In this document: in pieces, positions 56,456 to 64,000 of the stretch
Numbering within the stretch: position 1 is the stretch's first letter
Layout: every line of letters starts with the position of its first letter
NCBI RefSeq assembly: GCF_900090315.1
Contig: NZ_FMHZ01000002.1
Coordinates: 5,674,501-5,738,500 of the forward strand
DNA: 64,000 bases
Reading direction: 5' to 3'
Source of the DNA: Micromonospora citrea
GTDB lineage: Bacteria; Actinomycetota; Actinomycetes; Mycobacteriales; Micromonosporaceae
Made by a program: the position numbers and the translations under genes
The notes under the pieces: model-generated
The model's input: only the letters and a program-made list of their open reading frames with translations
What the model was told of the DNA's origin: nothing
Databases searched by the model: none

Positions 56456-56851
56456 TCAGCGGTGACGGAAGAAGCCTGTCAGGTGTGGGGTGACCCCGAG
56501 CGAAGCCGTGCCACCATTTTTCGTCAGACCGTCCATGACTTCCTTGCTGGGCTGCCCGTAAACGTCAAGTGCCTCCACGGAGCAGTGCTCCATGACCTTT
56601 TGGATGTAGGGATCGGCGAGCTGCCAGTGCTTCAGCACCGCGGCAGAGTCAGGGTACAGCTGGAAGCTGTAGGCGCGTAGGTTGGCTTCGTCAATGAACA
56701 CTTCAACCATGAGTTGCGGGCCGTGCTCCCTTACGAAGTCAACAGCAGAACGAACCGCCTCTCGATATGCTTCGAGGTGGCCCTCCTTGATGCGCATGGT
56801 GTTGCGGAGAAGAATCGGGCCATCTGCCAACTGGGTGGTTGACCGGGGCAT
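56456..56851 (-). CDS. ABM-like dimeric alpha/beta-barrel protein
   Basis: A 131-aa protein. ILLRNTMRIKEGHLEAYREAVRS (residues about 13-35), the later strand LMVEVFIDEANLRAYSFQLYPD, and AVLKHWQLADPYIQKV resemble the antibiotic-biosynthesis-monooxygenase (ABM) fold of small dimeric barrels. Catalytic residues are not evident. GGAAGGA lies about 11 bases before the ATG. Base composition is clearly less GC-rich than in the core genes, with more A/T-ending codons, a sign of acquisition. Function is unknown. Confidence 0.7.
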   Translation of the reverse strand: MPRSTTQLADGPILLRNTMRIKEGHLEAYREAVRSAVDFVREHGPQLMVEVFIDEANLRAYSFQLYPDSAAVLKHWQLADPYIQKVMEHCSVEALDVYGQPSKEVMDGLTKNGGTASLGVTPHLTGFFRHR

Positions 56852-57006
56852 CGGTGAGCTATTCCTTCCGTGCTTGTCGAATCGCGCAGGACGTCGGCTG
56901 GCGTTAGTAGCTCGCGACGCTTGAGTGGCGGCTCTGCACGTGCCTGACCTGCGTACAGCTGGGCATGTCGGTGGCGGGGCCGTATCGAGGCAGGCTGTCC
57001 GGCCTC

Positions 57007-57870
57007 CTATGGGACTTCTCGTCGATCGACGACGGCGGTGAGACCCTCGCCTGAGCGGTTGTCGGCGAGGAGCGCCTCGATTCGCGCTGCCACGATCGGA
57101 AGGCCGCCGTCGCCGAGCGGGCTGCCGGCACGTTGTTCGACGAGATGACGGAGCACGGTGAGGTGCTCGCCGAGGTTGGCCGGGCCGGGCGGGTAGTCAG
57201 CTTCGAGAAGCTCGGTCGCGGTGGCCGTGGCCGAGTTGACCACGTGGCCGAGTTGGGTACCGGCGGTCCGGGCGAATTCGGTGATGTCGATGCCAGCGGC
57301 GCGTACGGTGTCGAGAGCGCGGAGCAGGCCCAGTTGTGCGTCGTACCAGACGCCGAAGAGGGCCAGATCCCAGATCGCGGCGGCCGCTGGCGCGTCTCCG
57401 ACGAAGCGGGGCGGACCGAGCAGGCGCAAGGTGTCGAGGTGAAGTTCGTACGCGGCGCGGTCGCCGCCGTACAGGATGGTGGCCCTGGCGGTGCCGATCG
57501 TCTCCGGCGAGGCCTGGACGCCCGCGTCAAGATACCGAGCGCCCATGCCGGCGACCAGCTCGGCCGTCTTCTGCGCCTCCGCCGGTGTGCCGGTGCACAA
57601 CGCGACAATGGTCCGCCCGGCCCGGTCCGGGTGCATGGCGGCCAGGCAGTCGGCGACCGCGCGGTGGTCGGTGAGGGTGAGCAGGACGAGATCGCTCGAC
57701 GACACGGCCGCGGCGACCGAGTCGACGGGCCGAGCACCCGCCTCCACCAGGCCGTTGAGCCGGTGCTGAGTGCGGTTCCACACCGTCACCTCGCGGCCCG
57801 CGTCGAGTAGACGGTGTGCCACCGCTGTCCCGATGGCGCCGGTTCCGATAACTGTGATGGTCTCTGCCAT
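57007..57870 (-). CDS. NAD(P)-dependent oxidoreductase, imine-reductase-like
   Basis: A 287-aa member of the beta-hydroxyacid dehydrogenase/imine reductase group. The NADP loop is VIGTGAIGTAVAHRLL with WNRT beyond strand 2; ALCTGTPAEAQKTAELV and YLDAGVQASPETIGTARATI correspond to the second conserved block. The C-terminal helical domain (FGVWYDAQLGLLRAL) fits imine reductases rather than 6-phosphogluconate enzymes. ATG at 57870 has GAGGA 7 bases upstream; an ATG seven codons earlier has no ribosome site. It may reduce cyclic imines, but its substrate is not predictable. Confidence 0.82.
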   Translation of the reverse strand: MAETITVIGTGAIGTAVAHRLLDAGREVTVWNRTQHRLNGLVEAGARPVDSVAAAVSSSDLVLLTLTDHRAVADCLAAMHPDRAGRTIVALCTGTPAEAQKTAELVAGMGARYLDAGVQASPETIGTARATILYGGDRAAYELHLDTLRLLGPPRFVGDAPAAAAIWDLALFGVWYDAQLGLLRALDTVRAAGIDITEFARTAGTQLGHVVNSATATATELLEADYPPGPANLGEHLTVLRHLVEQRAGSPLGDGGLPIVAARIEALLADNRSGEGLTAVVDRREVP

Positions 57871-58142
57871 GCGGCCATCCTCAAACCTCAACTCGACTTC
57901 ATGTCAAGCCGTGACGTCGAGACGAAGGGGGCTGCCCCCTGTCGGCTCGGACACCTCGAGGTCGGTCAGGGTGGTGGCGGGTCACCGGCGATCGTGGCGG
58001 CGCGGTTCGCGTGGTGGTACCGCCGGGCCACCAGGAATTATCGCCGGCCGGCCGGCGGGTGGGCGGCGGCGTTCTGCCGGCCAGGCGACGGTGTGTCGCG
58101 GGGCGGCGCGGCACGCCGTCAAGGGTGGCCGTCGCCCCCCGT

Positions 58143-59474
58143 TCAGCAGGCGGCGTCGCCGACCGCGAGGAGGTTCCCCTCAGGAATGGTGATCTTCTGT
58201 CGGGCCTCGCCGGGCCGGGCGGCGGCCCGGTGGGCCCGCGCCGGGCCGTGCTCCCGGCGGGCGGCCCCGTAGGTGGCGGCGGTCCGGGCCGCGATGGTCG
58301 CCCAGCCGTACCGCCGGCCGACCATGGTGCGGGCCCGTCGGGCCACCCGGCGGGCGAAGACCTCGTCGCCGACGAGTTGGTCGACCGCGCCGGCGAGGGC
58401 GTCCGGGTCGCTGTGCGGGAACGTCACGCCGGTCACGCCCGGCTCGACGATCTCGGCGAGACCGCCCGTGCGGGCCACCGCGAGCGGCGCGCCGGCCGCC
58501 GCCGCCTCCAGCGCCACCATCCCGAACGGCTCGTAGAGGCTGGGCACCACCGTCGCGTCGGTGGCGCCGAGCAGCGCCGGAAGTTGGGTGGCGTCCATGA
58601 AGCCGGCGAAGCGTACGGTCTGCCCGAGCGCGAGCCGGCGGGCCTCCTCCTCCAGTTCGGTCCGGTAGGGGCCGTCCCCGGCGATCACGACCCGCAGCCC
58701 GGGGTGCCGGTCGCGCAGGTACGGCACGGCGTGCACGAGGTGCTGCACGCCCTTCTCGTAGACGAGCCGGCCGGCGTACCCGACGAGGGGCCCGTCGCCG
58801 GCGAACCGGGCCCGGGCCTCGGCGACCGCGCGGGGGCGCGCCCGCCAGGCCCGGTCGTCGACGCCGTTGGGCACCACGTCGATCCGCTCGGCCGGCACGC
58901 CGAACAGCGTGGTGACCTGGTCGCGCATGTATCCGGAGCAGGCGATGACGCGGCCGGATTCGCCGGCGAGCCAGTGTTCGACGCCGTGGATGGTGCGGTT
59001 CATCTCGTCGGGTAGCCAGCCCTGGTGTCGGCCGGCCTCGGTGGCGTGGATGGTGGTGACGAGGGGGATGTCGAGGTGGTCGCGCAGGGTCATGGCGGTG
59101 TGGGCGACGAGCCAGTCGTGGGCGTGGATGACGTCGTAGGTGTCGGCTTCGGTGGCGCGTAGGGCGGCGCGGGTGAGGGTGTGGTTGAAGGCCATGGTCC
59201 AGGCGAGCAGGGAGGGGGTGGCCAGGGGGAAGGTGACGGGGTCCTCGGCGGCGCGGATGATGCGCACGTCGTCGGCGTATTCCTCGAGGGGTGCGCCGTC
59301 GGCGTGGCGGGTGACGACGGTGACGTCGTGGCCGGCGGCGGCCAGGGCCACGGAGAGGGCGTGCACGTGCCGGCCGAGGCCGCCGACCAGCACCGGCGGA
59401 TATTCCCAGGAGAGCATCAGCACCCGCTGCCGCCGGGCGGGGTGGATGTCGATCACGTCGGCGTCAGGTGACAT
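58143..59474 (-). CDS. GT4 family glycosyltransferase (glucan-synthase-like)
   Basis: A 443-aa retaining glycosyltransferase of family GT4. The start of the catalytic part, VLMLSWEYPPVLVGGLGRHV, is the glycogen-synthase-like donor loop; HAHDWL, PNGVDDRAW, GRLVYEKGVQHLV and the E-x7-E element SLYEPFGMVALEAAAAG complete it. It probably adds glucose or maltose units in glycogen or a related glucan, given the debranching-type gene next door. AAGGGGG precedes the ATG. The last 40 residues are Ala/Arg-rich. It could also make another glycoconjugate. Confidence 0.87.
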   Translation of the reverse strand: MSPDADVIDIHPARRQRVLMLSWEYPPVLVGGLGRHVHALSVALAAAGHDVTVVTRHADGAPLEEYADDVRIIRAAEDPVTFPLATPSLLAWTMAFNHTLTRAALRATEADTYDVIHAHDWLVAHTAMTLRDHLDIPLVTTIHATEAGRHQGWLPDEMNRTIHGVEHWLAGESGRVIACSGYMRDQVTTLFGVPAERIDVVPNGVDDRAWRARPRAVAEARARFAGDGPLVGYAGRLVYEKGVQHLVHAVPYLRDRHPGLRVVIAGDGPYRTELEEEARRLALGQTVRFAGFMDATQLPALLGATDATVVPSLYEPFGMVALEAAAAGAPLAVARTGGLAEIVEPGVTGVTFPHSDPDALAGAVDQLVGDEVFARRVARRARTMVGRRYGWATIAARTAATYGAARREHGPARAHRAAARPGEARQKITIPEGNLLAVGDAAC

Positions 59475-59612
59475 GCGGCCCCCTTCGAGTTGTCCCCGAG
59501 CGCGCGCACGGGCACCGCGGCGGGTGCCTCGGTCGTCGCGACCGGATCGGAACCCATCCTGCTGGCGCCCGGCTAACCGGCGGAGACGTCGCCGTTGCCG
59601 TCGTGTAAAGCG

Positions 59613-61556
59613 CTACCGGCCGGTGCGGCGGACGCGCAGCACCTCGGCGACCGACCATGCCTGGAAGGGGCAACCGGTCGCGCCGTGCGGCGCGAGGCCG
59701 TCGGCCGTCTCGCTCACCGAGCCTAGCCCGTATTCGGTCAGATGGGCCTCGATGCCTACGAAAAGGTCGTCAACCGACATCTTGGCCCGCCGGGCGGCGT
59801 CGGCGTACGGGCCGAGCAGCCACGGCCAGACCGTGCCCTGGTGGTAGGCGCCGTCCCGTTCGGCCGGGCCGCCCCGGTGCCGCCCGACGAACTCCGGCGA
59901 GTCGGGGGAGAGGCTGCGCGGGCCGAGCGGGGTGAGCAGCCCGGCGGCGATGCGGCGCAGCGTGGGCTCGTCGGGTTCCAGCGGGGCGTTCGGCAGCGAC
60001 CAGGCCAGCAGTTGGTTCGGACGCAGCAGGTCGTCGTCGTGCTGGGCGGCCCCACCCAGCGGGTACGCGGGCGCGGGCGCGTCCAGCACGTCGTGCAGCC
60101 AGCCCGTCGGCGCCGGGAAGCGGGCCCGGAACGCGGCGGCGGCCCGCCCGTGCAGCCGCCACAGCTCGCCCGCGTCCCGTCCCGCCAGCTCGGTCAGCTC
60201 GGCGAGGCCGGCCAGCCCGTTGACCCACAGCGCGTTGACCTCCACCGGCTTGCCGGTGCGGGGGGTGACCGGCACCCCGTACACCCGGGCGTCCATCCAG
60301 GTCAGCGCGGTGCCCGGGGTGCCGCCCTGGGTGAGCAGCCCGTCGGCCGGGTCGACGGCGATGCCGAACCGGGTGCCGACCACGTGCGCGTCGACCACCC
60401 CGTGCAGCGCGGGCAGCAGCTCGTCGCCGAGGTCGGTGTCGCCGGTGACGGTGACGTGCCGGCTCACCGCGTGCAGGAACCACAGGGTCGCGTCGACGGT
60501 GTTGTACTCCACCCGGCCCGTGTCGGCGGTGTTGGCGAGCATCCCCTCCGACAGCGTCGCCGCGTACGCCCGCAGCAGCTCCCGGCCCTCGTCGGCCCGG
60601 TTCGTGCAGAGGAACAGCCCCTCGTAGGAGATCATCGTGTCCCGTGACCAGGCGCCGAACCACGGGTAGCCGGCCACCACGTCGGGCCCCGTGGCCGTGT
60701 CGACGACGAACGCGTCGGCGGCCAGCGCGAGCGTCGCCTCCACCGGGTCGGCCGGCTTGGCCGCCGCCACCACCCGCCGGTTGCGCGCCCGGGCCGCCGC
60801 GACCACCTCCGTGGCCGGCGGCGGCTCCTGCGCCAGGTCGCCGGCCCAGGCGAGCACCGACACCGTGTCGCCCGGGCGTGCCAGCTCGCCGGAGAAGCGA
60901 CCGGCGTACCAGAGGTCCTCGTCGGGGTTCAGGCCGCGCGCCGCCTCCTCCCGGTGGTGGGCGCCGAGCCACCACTGGCCCTGCGGGGTCCAGTCCGGCC
61001 CGGCCAGCCGGAACGCGCTCTCGATCACCGCGCCGCCGGGCGCCGGCTCGACGCGCGGATCGGGGCCGTCGGCGCGGCGCTCGCCGTGCGCGTCTCGCCA
61101 GGTGCAGACCGCAGCCAGGTCGAGCCGCACCGGCCCGCCGGAGACCAGCCGGTGCACCACGGCCACGCACGGCCGGCCGTGGGTCATCGCCAACTCCCGC
61201 TCGACGACCACGTCGCCGACCCGCCAGCGCCACCGGGGCAGCCCGTCGGTCAGGTCGAAGCGTTCCAGCAGTTCGAAGCCGCGCGGGTCGACGTCGCCGG
61301 AGGCCCACTCGTGGGCTCCCAGCCGCACGCGGGCGCCCGAGGGGAACAGCAGGGCCGCGTCCAGGCTGACCAGTCCCACCCGGCGGGACGCCGGCGTCTC
61401 GCCGGCCACCACCAGCAGGCCGTGGTAGCGGCGGGTGCGCAGCCCGCCGACCGTGCCGGTGGCGTACCCGCCGAGGCCGTCGGTGACCAGCCACTCCCGG
61501 GCCGTCCCCGCGGCGACGTCACCGCAGACCTGCGGCCCGAAACGAAGATCGATCAA
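59613..61556 (-). CDS. Glycogen debranching enzyme (amylo-alpha-1,6-glucosidase type)
   Basis: A 647-aa enzyme with the bacterial/archaeal debranching layout: an N-terminal beta-rich domain with WLVTDGLGGYATGTVGGLRTRRYHGLLV (quoted by ends, residues about 20-50) and a C-terminal (alpha/alpha)6 barrel containing YPWFGAWSRDTMISYEGL, VEYNTVDATLWFLHAV and YHQGTVWPWLLGPYADA. It removes alpha-1,6 branches from glycogen. TTG at 61556 (LIDLRFGPQVCGD) lies 4 bases after GGAGG and is the best start; upstream in-frame sequence is antisense to the neighbouring gene. It diverges from the GH63-like gene. Confidence 0.87.
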   Translation of the reverse strand: MIDLRFGPQVCGDVAAGTAREWLVTDGLGGYATGTVGGLRTRRYHGLLVVAGETPASRRVGLVSLDAALLFPSGARVRLGAHEWASGDVDPRGFELLERFDLTDGLPRWRWRVGDVVVERELAMTHGRPCVAVVHRLVSGGPVRLDLAAVCTWRDAHGERRADGPDPRVEPAPGGAVIESAFRLAGPDWTPQGQWWLGAHHREEAARGLNPDEDLWYAGRFSGELARPGDTVSVLAWAGDLAQEPPPATEVVAAARARNRRVVAAAKPADPVEATLALAADAFVVDTATGPDVVAGYPWFGAWSRDTMISYEGLFLCTNRADEGRELLRAYAATLSEGMLANTADTGRVEYNTVDATLWFLHAVSRHVTVTGDTDLGDELLPALHGVVDAHVVGTRFGIAVDPADGLLTQGGTPGTALTWMDARVYGVPVTPRTGKPVEVNALWVNGLAGLAELTELAGRDAGELWRLHGRAAAAFRARFPAPTGWLHDVLDAPAPAYPLGGAAQHDDDLLRPNQLLAWSLPNAPLEPDEPTLRRIAAGLLTPLGPRSLSPDSPEFVGRHRGGPAERDGAYHQGTVWPWLLGPYADAARRAKMSVDDLFVGIEAHLTEYGLGSVSETADGLAPHGATGCPFQAWSVAEVLRVRRTGR

Positions 61557-61607
61557 CTTTCCTCCACCGGCGGCGGCGTGCGGCGGACCACGACGACAAT
61601 GGCCCGT

Positions 61608-64000
61608 GTGGTGAAGTCCTCCGGCAGCGTCGAAGATGTGCGGGTGATCACCGACGTGCCGCCCATCGACGACCGCGCGCCCGACCCCGAACGGCTCCGG
61701 CTGGCTCAGGCCGACGCCGGCGAGCAGGACTGGCGCGCATGGGGTCCCTATCTGTCCGAACGGGCGTGGGGGACGGTACGGGAGGACTACAGCGAGCACG
61801 GTACGGCCTGGGACTACTTCCCGCACGACCACGCGCGGTCCCGAGCCTACCGGTGGAGCGAGGACGGGATGGCGGGCGTCTGCGACGACCGGCAGACGTT
61901 CTGCTTCGCCCTCGCGCTGTGGAACGGCAGGGACCCGATCCTCAAGGAGCGGATGTTCGGCCTCGGCGGCGACGGCGGCAACCACGGCGAGGACGCCAAG
62001 GAGTACTGGTGGTACGAGGACTCCACCCCCACCCACTCCTGGATGCGCTGGCGCTACCACTACCCGCAGGCCGCCTTCCCGTACGACGAGCTGGTCGCCG
62101 TGAACGCGCTGCGCGGCCGGGACGACACCGAGTACGAGCTGGTGGACACCGGCATCTTCGACGACGACCGGTACTGGGCGGTGACCGTCGACTACGCCAA
62201 GGCGGGCCCGACGGACATGTGCGTCGTGATCACGGTCGCCAACCGGGGCGACCGGGCCGCCACCCTGCACGTGCTGCCCACCCTCTGGTTCCGCAACACC
62301 TGGGCGTGGGGGCTGCCCGGCGGCGACCGGGTGCCCCGGCTCGTGGGTGAGGGTTCGCGGCTGGTGGGGGAGCACCGGGTGCTCGGGCAACTGCTGCTGG
62401 AGGGCGACGGCGAGCCGACGCCGCTGCTGTGCGACAACGACTCCAACGCCGAGCGGCTCTGGGGGCTGCCCGGCCGGTCCCGCTACCCGAAGGACGGCAT
62501 CAACGACCACGTGGTCGACGGGGCCGCGACGGTCAATCCGGCGCGGGAGGGCACCAAGGGCGCGCTGCACTACGTGCTGGACGTGCCGGCCGGGGCGCAG
62601 CGGCGGATCCGGCTGCGGCTGACCCGCACCGCCCCGCCGCCCGGCGGCAGCCCGCCGCCCCCGGCCGACCTGGGTGACGGCTTCGACGCGGTGGTGTGGG
62701 CCCGCCGGGCGGAGGCGAACCGCTTCTTCGCCGGGGTGATCCCGGCCGCGGCGACCCCCGACGAGGCGCTGGTGGCCCGGCAGGCGATCGCCGGGCTGAT
62801 GTGGGGCAAGCAGTTCTACCACTTCGACGTCAAGCGGTGGCTGGAGGGCGATCCCGGCTCCGCGCCGCCGCCGGGGCGCCGGCACGGGCGCAACAGCGCC
62901 TGGTGGCACATGAACAGCTTCGACGTGATCTCCATGCCGGACCCGTGGGAGTACCCCTGGTACGCGGCCTGGGACCTGGCCTTCCACTGCGTCAGCATCG
63001 CCCGGGTCGACCCCGGCTTCGCCAAGGAGCAGCTGCTGCTCCTGCTACGCGAGTGGTACCTGCACCCCAACGGGCAGATCCCGGCGTACGAGTGGGCGTT
63101 CGGCGACGTGAACCCGCCGGTGCACGCGTGGGCGGCGCTGAAGGTCTTCGAGATCGACGGCGGCCGGGACCACGACTTCCTGGCCCGGGTGATGCACAAG
63201 CTGCTGCTGAACTTCACCTGGTGGGTCAACCGCAAGGACACCGTCGGCAACAACGTCTTCGAGGGCGGCTTCCTCGGGCTGGACAACGTCGGCCCGTTCG
63301 ACCGCTCGGCGGCGCTGCCGGTGGCCGGGGTACTGGAGCAGTCCGACGGCACGGCGTGGATGGCGATGTACGCGCTCAACCTGCTCGACATCGCCGTCGT
63401 GCTGGCCGAGCACGACCGCACCTGGGTCGACACCGCCACCAAGTTCTTCGAGCACTTCGCCTACATCGCCGCCGCCGCGTACGAGCAGGGCCTGTGGGAC
63501 GCCGAGGACGAGTTCTTCTACGACGTGCTGCGGCTGGCCGACGGCACGAGAGTGCCGCTGCGGGTCCGTTCGGTCGTCGGCCTGCTGCCGCTGGCGGCGA
63601 CGACCCGGCTCACCGCCCACACCCTGCACCGGCTGCCCGAGCTGCACGCCCGGCTGCGCTGGTTCCTCACCAACCGCCCCGAGTACGCCGACGTGATCGG
63701 CGCCCGGCGGCTCGGGCCCGACGGTCGCCAGCACCGGCTGCTGTCGATGGTCGGCCCGGAGCAGATCGTGCGGCTGCTCGCCCGGATGCTCGACACCGAC
63801 GAGTTCCTCTCCGAGTACGGGCTGCGGACGCTGTCGCGGGCGCACCTGGACAAGCCGTTCTCGGTGACCCTCGGCGGGCAGGAGTTCAGCGTCGGCTACG
63901 AACCGGCCGAGTCGACCAGCGGCCTGTTCGGGGGCAACTCGAACTGGCGCGGCCCGATCTGGATGCCGACCAACTTCCTGCTGATCAGCGCGCTGCGCGA
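61608..64000 (+). CDS. GH63/MGH1-like glucosidase (cut by window end)
   Basis: At least 797 residues of a large glycoside hydrolase of the GH63/MGH1 type, open at the window end. The N-terminal half is a beta-sandwich-like domain (WRAWGPYLSERAWGTVREDY; FGLGGDGGNHGEDAKEYWW). The C-terminal half is an (alpha/alpha)6 barrel with PWEYPWYAAWDLAFHCVS, GQIPAYEWAFGDVNPPVHAW and GLFGGNSNWRGPIWMPTNF, typical of glucosyl hydrolases. GTG at 61608 is 7 bases after GACAAT; ATG at 61599 is in frame too. It diverges from the debranching gene with only about 50 bases between, so the promoters overlap. Confidence 0.85.
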   Translation, partial: MVKSSGSVEDVRVITDVPPIDDRAPDPERLRLAQADAGEQDWRAWGPYLSERAWGTVREDYSEHGTAWDYFPHDHARSRAYRWSEDGMAGVCDDRQTFCFALALWNGRDPILKERMFGLGGDGGNHGEDAKEYWWYEDSTPTHSWMRWRYHYPQAAFPYDELVAVNALRGRDDTEYELVDTGIFDDDRYWAVTVDYAKAGPTDMCVVITVANRGDRAATLHVLPTLWFRNTWAWGLPGGDRVPRLVGEGSRLVGEHRVLGQLLLEGDGEPTPLLCDNDSNAERLWGLPGRSRYPKDGINDHVVDGAATVNPAREGTKGALHYVLDVPAGAQRRIRLRLTRTAPPPGGSPPPPADLGDGFDAVVWARRAEANRFFAGVIPAAATPDEALVARQAIAGLMWGKQFYHFDVKRWLEGDPGSAPPPGRRHGRNSAWWHMNSFDVISMPDPWEYPWYAAWDLAFHCVSIARVDPGFAKEQLLLLLREWYLHPNGQIPAYEWAFGDVNPPVHAWAALKVFEIDGGRDHDFLARVMHKLLLNFTWWVNRKDTVGNNVFEGGFLGLDNVGPFDRSAALPVAGVLEQSDGTAWMAMYALNLLDIAVVLAEHDRTWVDTATKFFEHFAYIAAAAYEQGLWDAEDEFFYDVLRLADGTRVPLRVRSVVGLLPLAATTRLTAHTLHRLPELHARLRWFLTNRPEYADVIGARRLGPDGRQHRLLSMVGPEQIVRLLARMLDTDEFLSEYGLRTLSRAHLDKPFSVTLGGQEFSVGYEPAESTSGLFGGNSNWRGPIWMPTNFLLISALR

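Noticed and set aside
61557..62987. An in-frame upstream extension of the debranching enzyme (over 1100 codons in total)
   Set aside because: It runs antisense through the GH63-like gene; the TTG at 61556 with GGAGG gives the normal family start.

Overview
The window is high-GC DNA (roughly 70% or more by eye) from an actinobacterium, most likely a member of the Micromonosporaceae. Three things suggest this: a moxR/DUF58/VWA ... fabG1-inhA-hemH ... nfeD/band-7 block in the same order as Mycobacterium tuberculosis Rv1479-Rv1488; a divergent MurL/MurD2 pair; and NgcEFG-type GlcNAc importers without an ATPase gene. Many genes appear to start directly at a GTG or ATG 5-7 bases after a TANNNT-like hexamer, which points to frequent leaderless transcription. 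No rRNA, tRNA, CRISPR, insertion sequence, phage or PKS/NRPS gene was recognised.

Region 1 (1-15.5 kb): moxR, DUF58 and VWA genes, overlapping by 4 bases each, followed by a lineage-specific insert (29-aa membrane ORF, acyltransferase, DUF1023-like hydrolase, wreck of a two-component system). Then come fabG1-inhA-hemH for fatty acid elongation and haem, a HAD phosphatase, two conserved unknowns, a class C beta-lactamase-like serine hydrolase, and an nfeD/stomatin operon whose 3' end is triplicated in tandem.

Region 2 (15.6-25.2 kb): a membrane protein, a bifunctional penicillin-binding protein, a reductase-like protein, a TrmH/SpoU methyltransferase, argG, an epoxide hydrolase, and a PucR regulator that carries an in-frame tandem repeat and a 12-bp inverted repeat across its start codon.

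Region 3 (25.2-34.6 kb): divergent murL and murD2. Together they make the D-glutamate of peptidoglycan by joining L-Glu to UDP-MurNAc-L-Ala and epimerising it on the nucleotide precursor. They are followed by a bacterial C3HC4 RING-type protein, an operon with a DUF4392/D-glutamate-cyclase-like protein, and a second acyltransferase.

Region 4 (34.8-45.4 kb): an amino-sugar uptake island. Two complete NgcEFG-like sets (binding protein plus two permeases) flank a HEAT-repeat protein, a GlcNAc-kinase-like gene and an RpiR regulator. The RpiR promoter holds two tandem palindromes of the form AGTAA-N6-TTACC, 22 bp apart.

Region 5 (45.3-58 kb): accessory genes: acetyltransferase, a second family-A DNA polymerase, HxlR regulator with a divergent NAD(P)-binding protein, MobA-like nucleotidyltransferase, secreted protein, WD40 protein, aminoglycoside-phosphotransferase-like kinase, MFS exporter, small membrane proteins, and a somewhat lower-GC pair (ABM-like protein, imine-reductase-like protein).

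Region 6 (58.1-64 kb): a glycogen/storage-glucan cluster with a GT4 glycosyltransferase, a glycogen-debranching-type enzyme and a GH63/MGH1-like glucosidase cut off by the window end.
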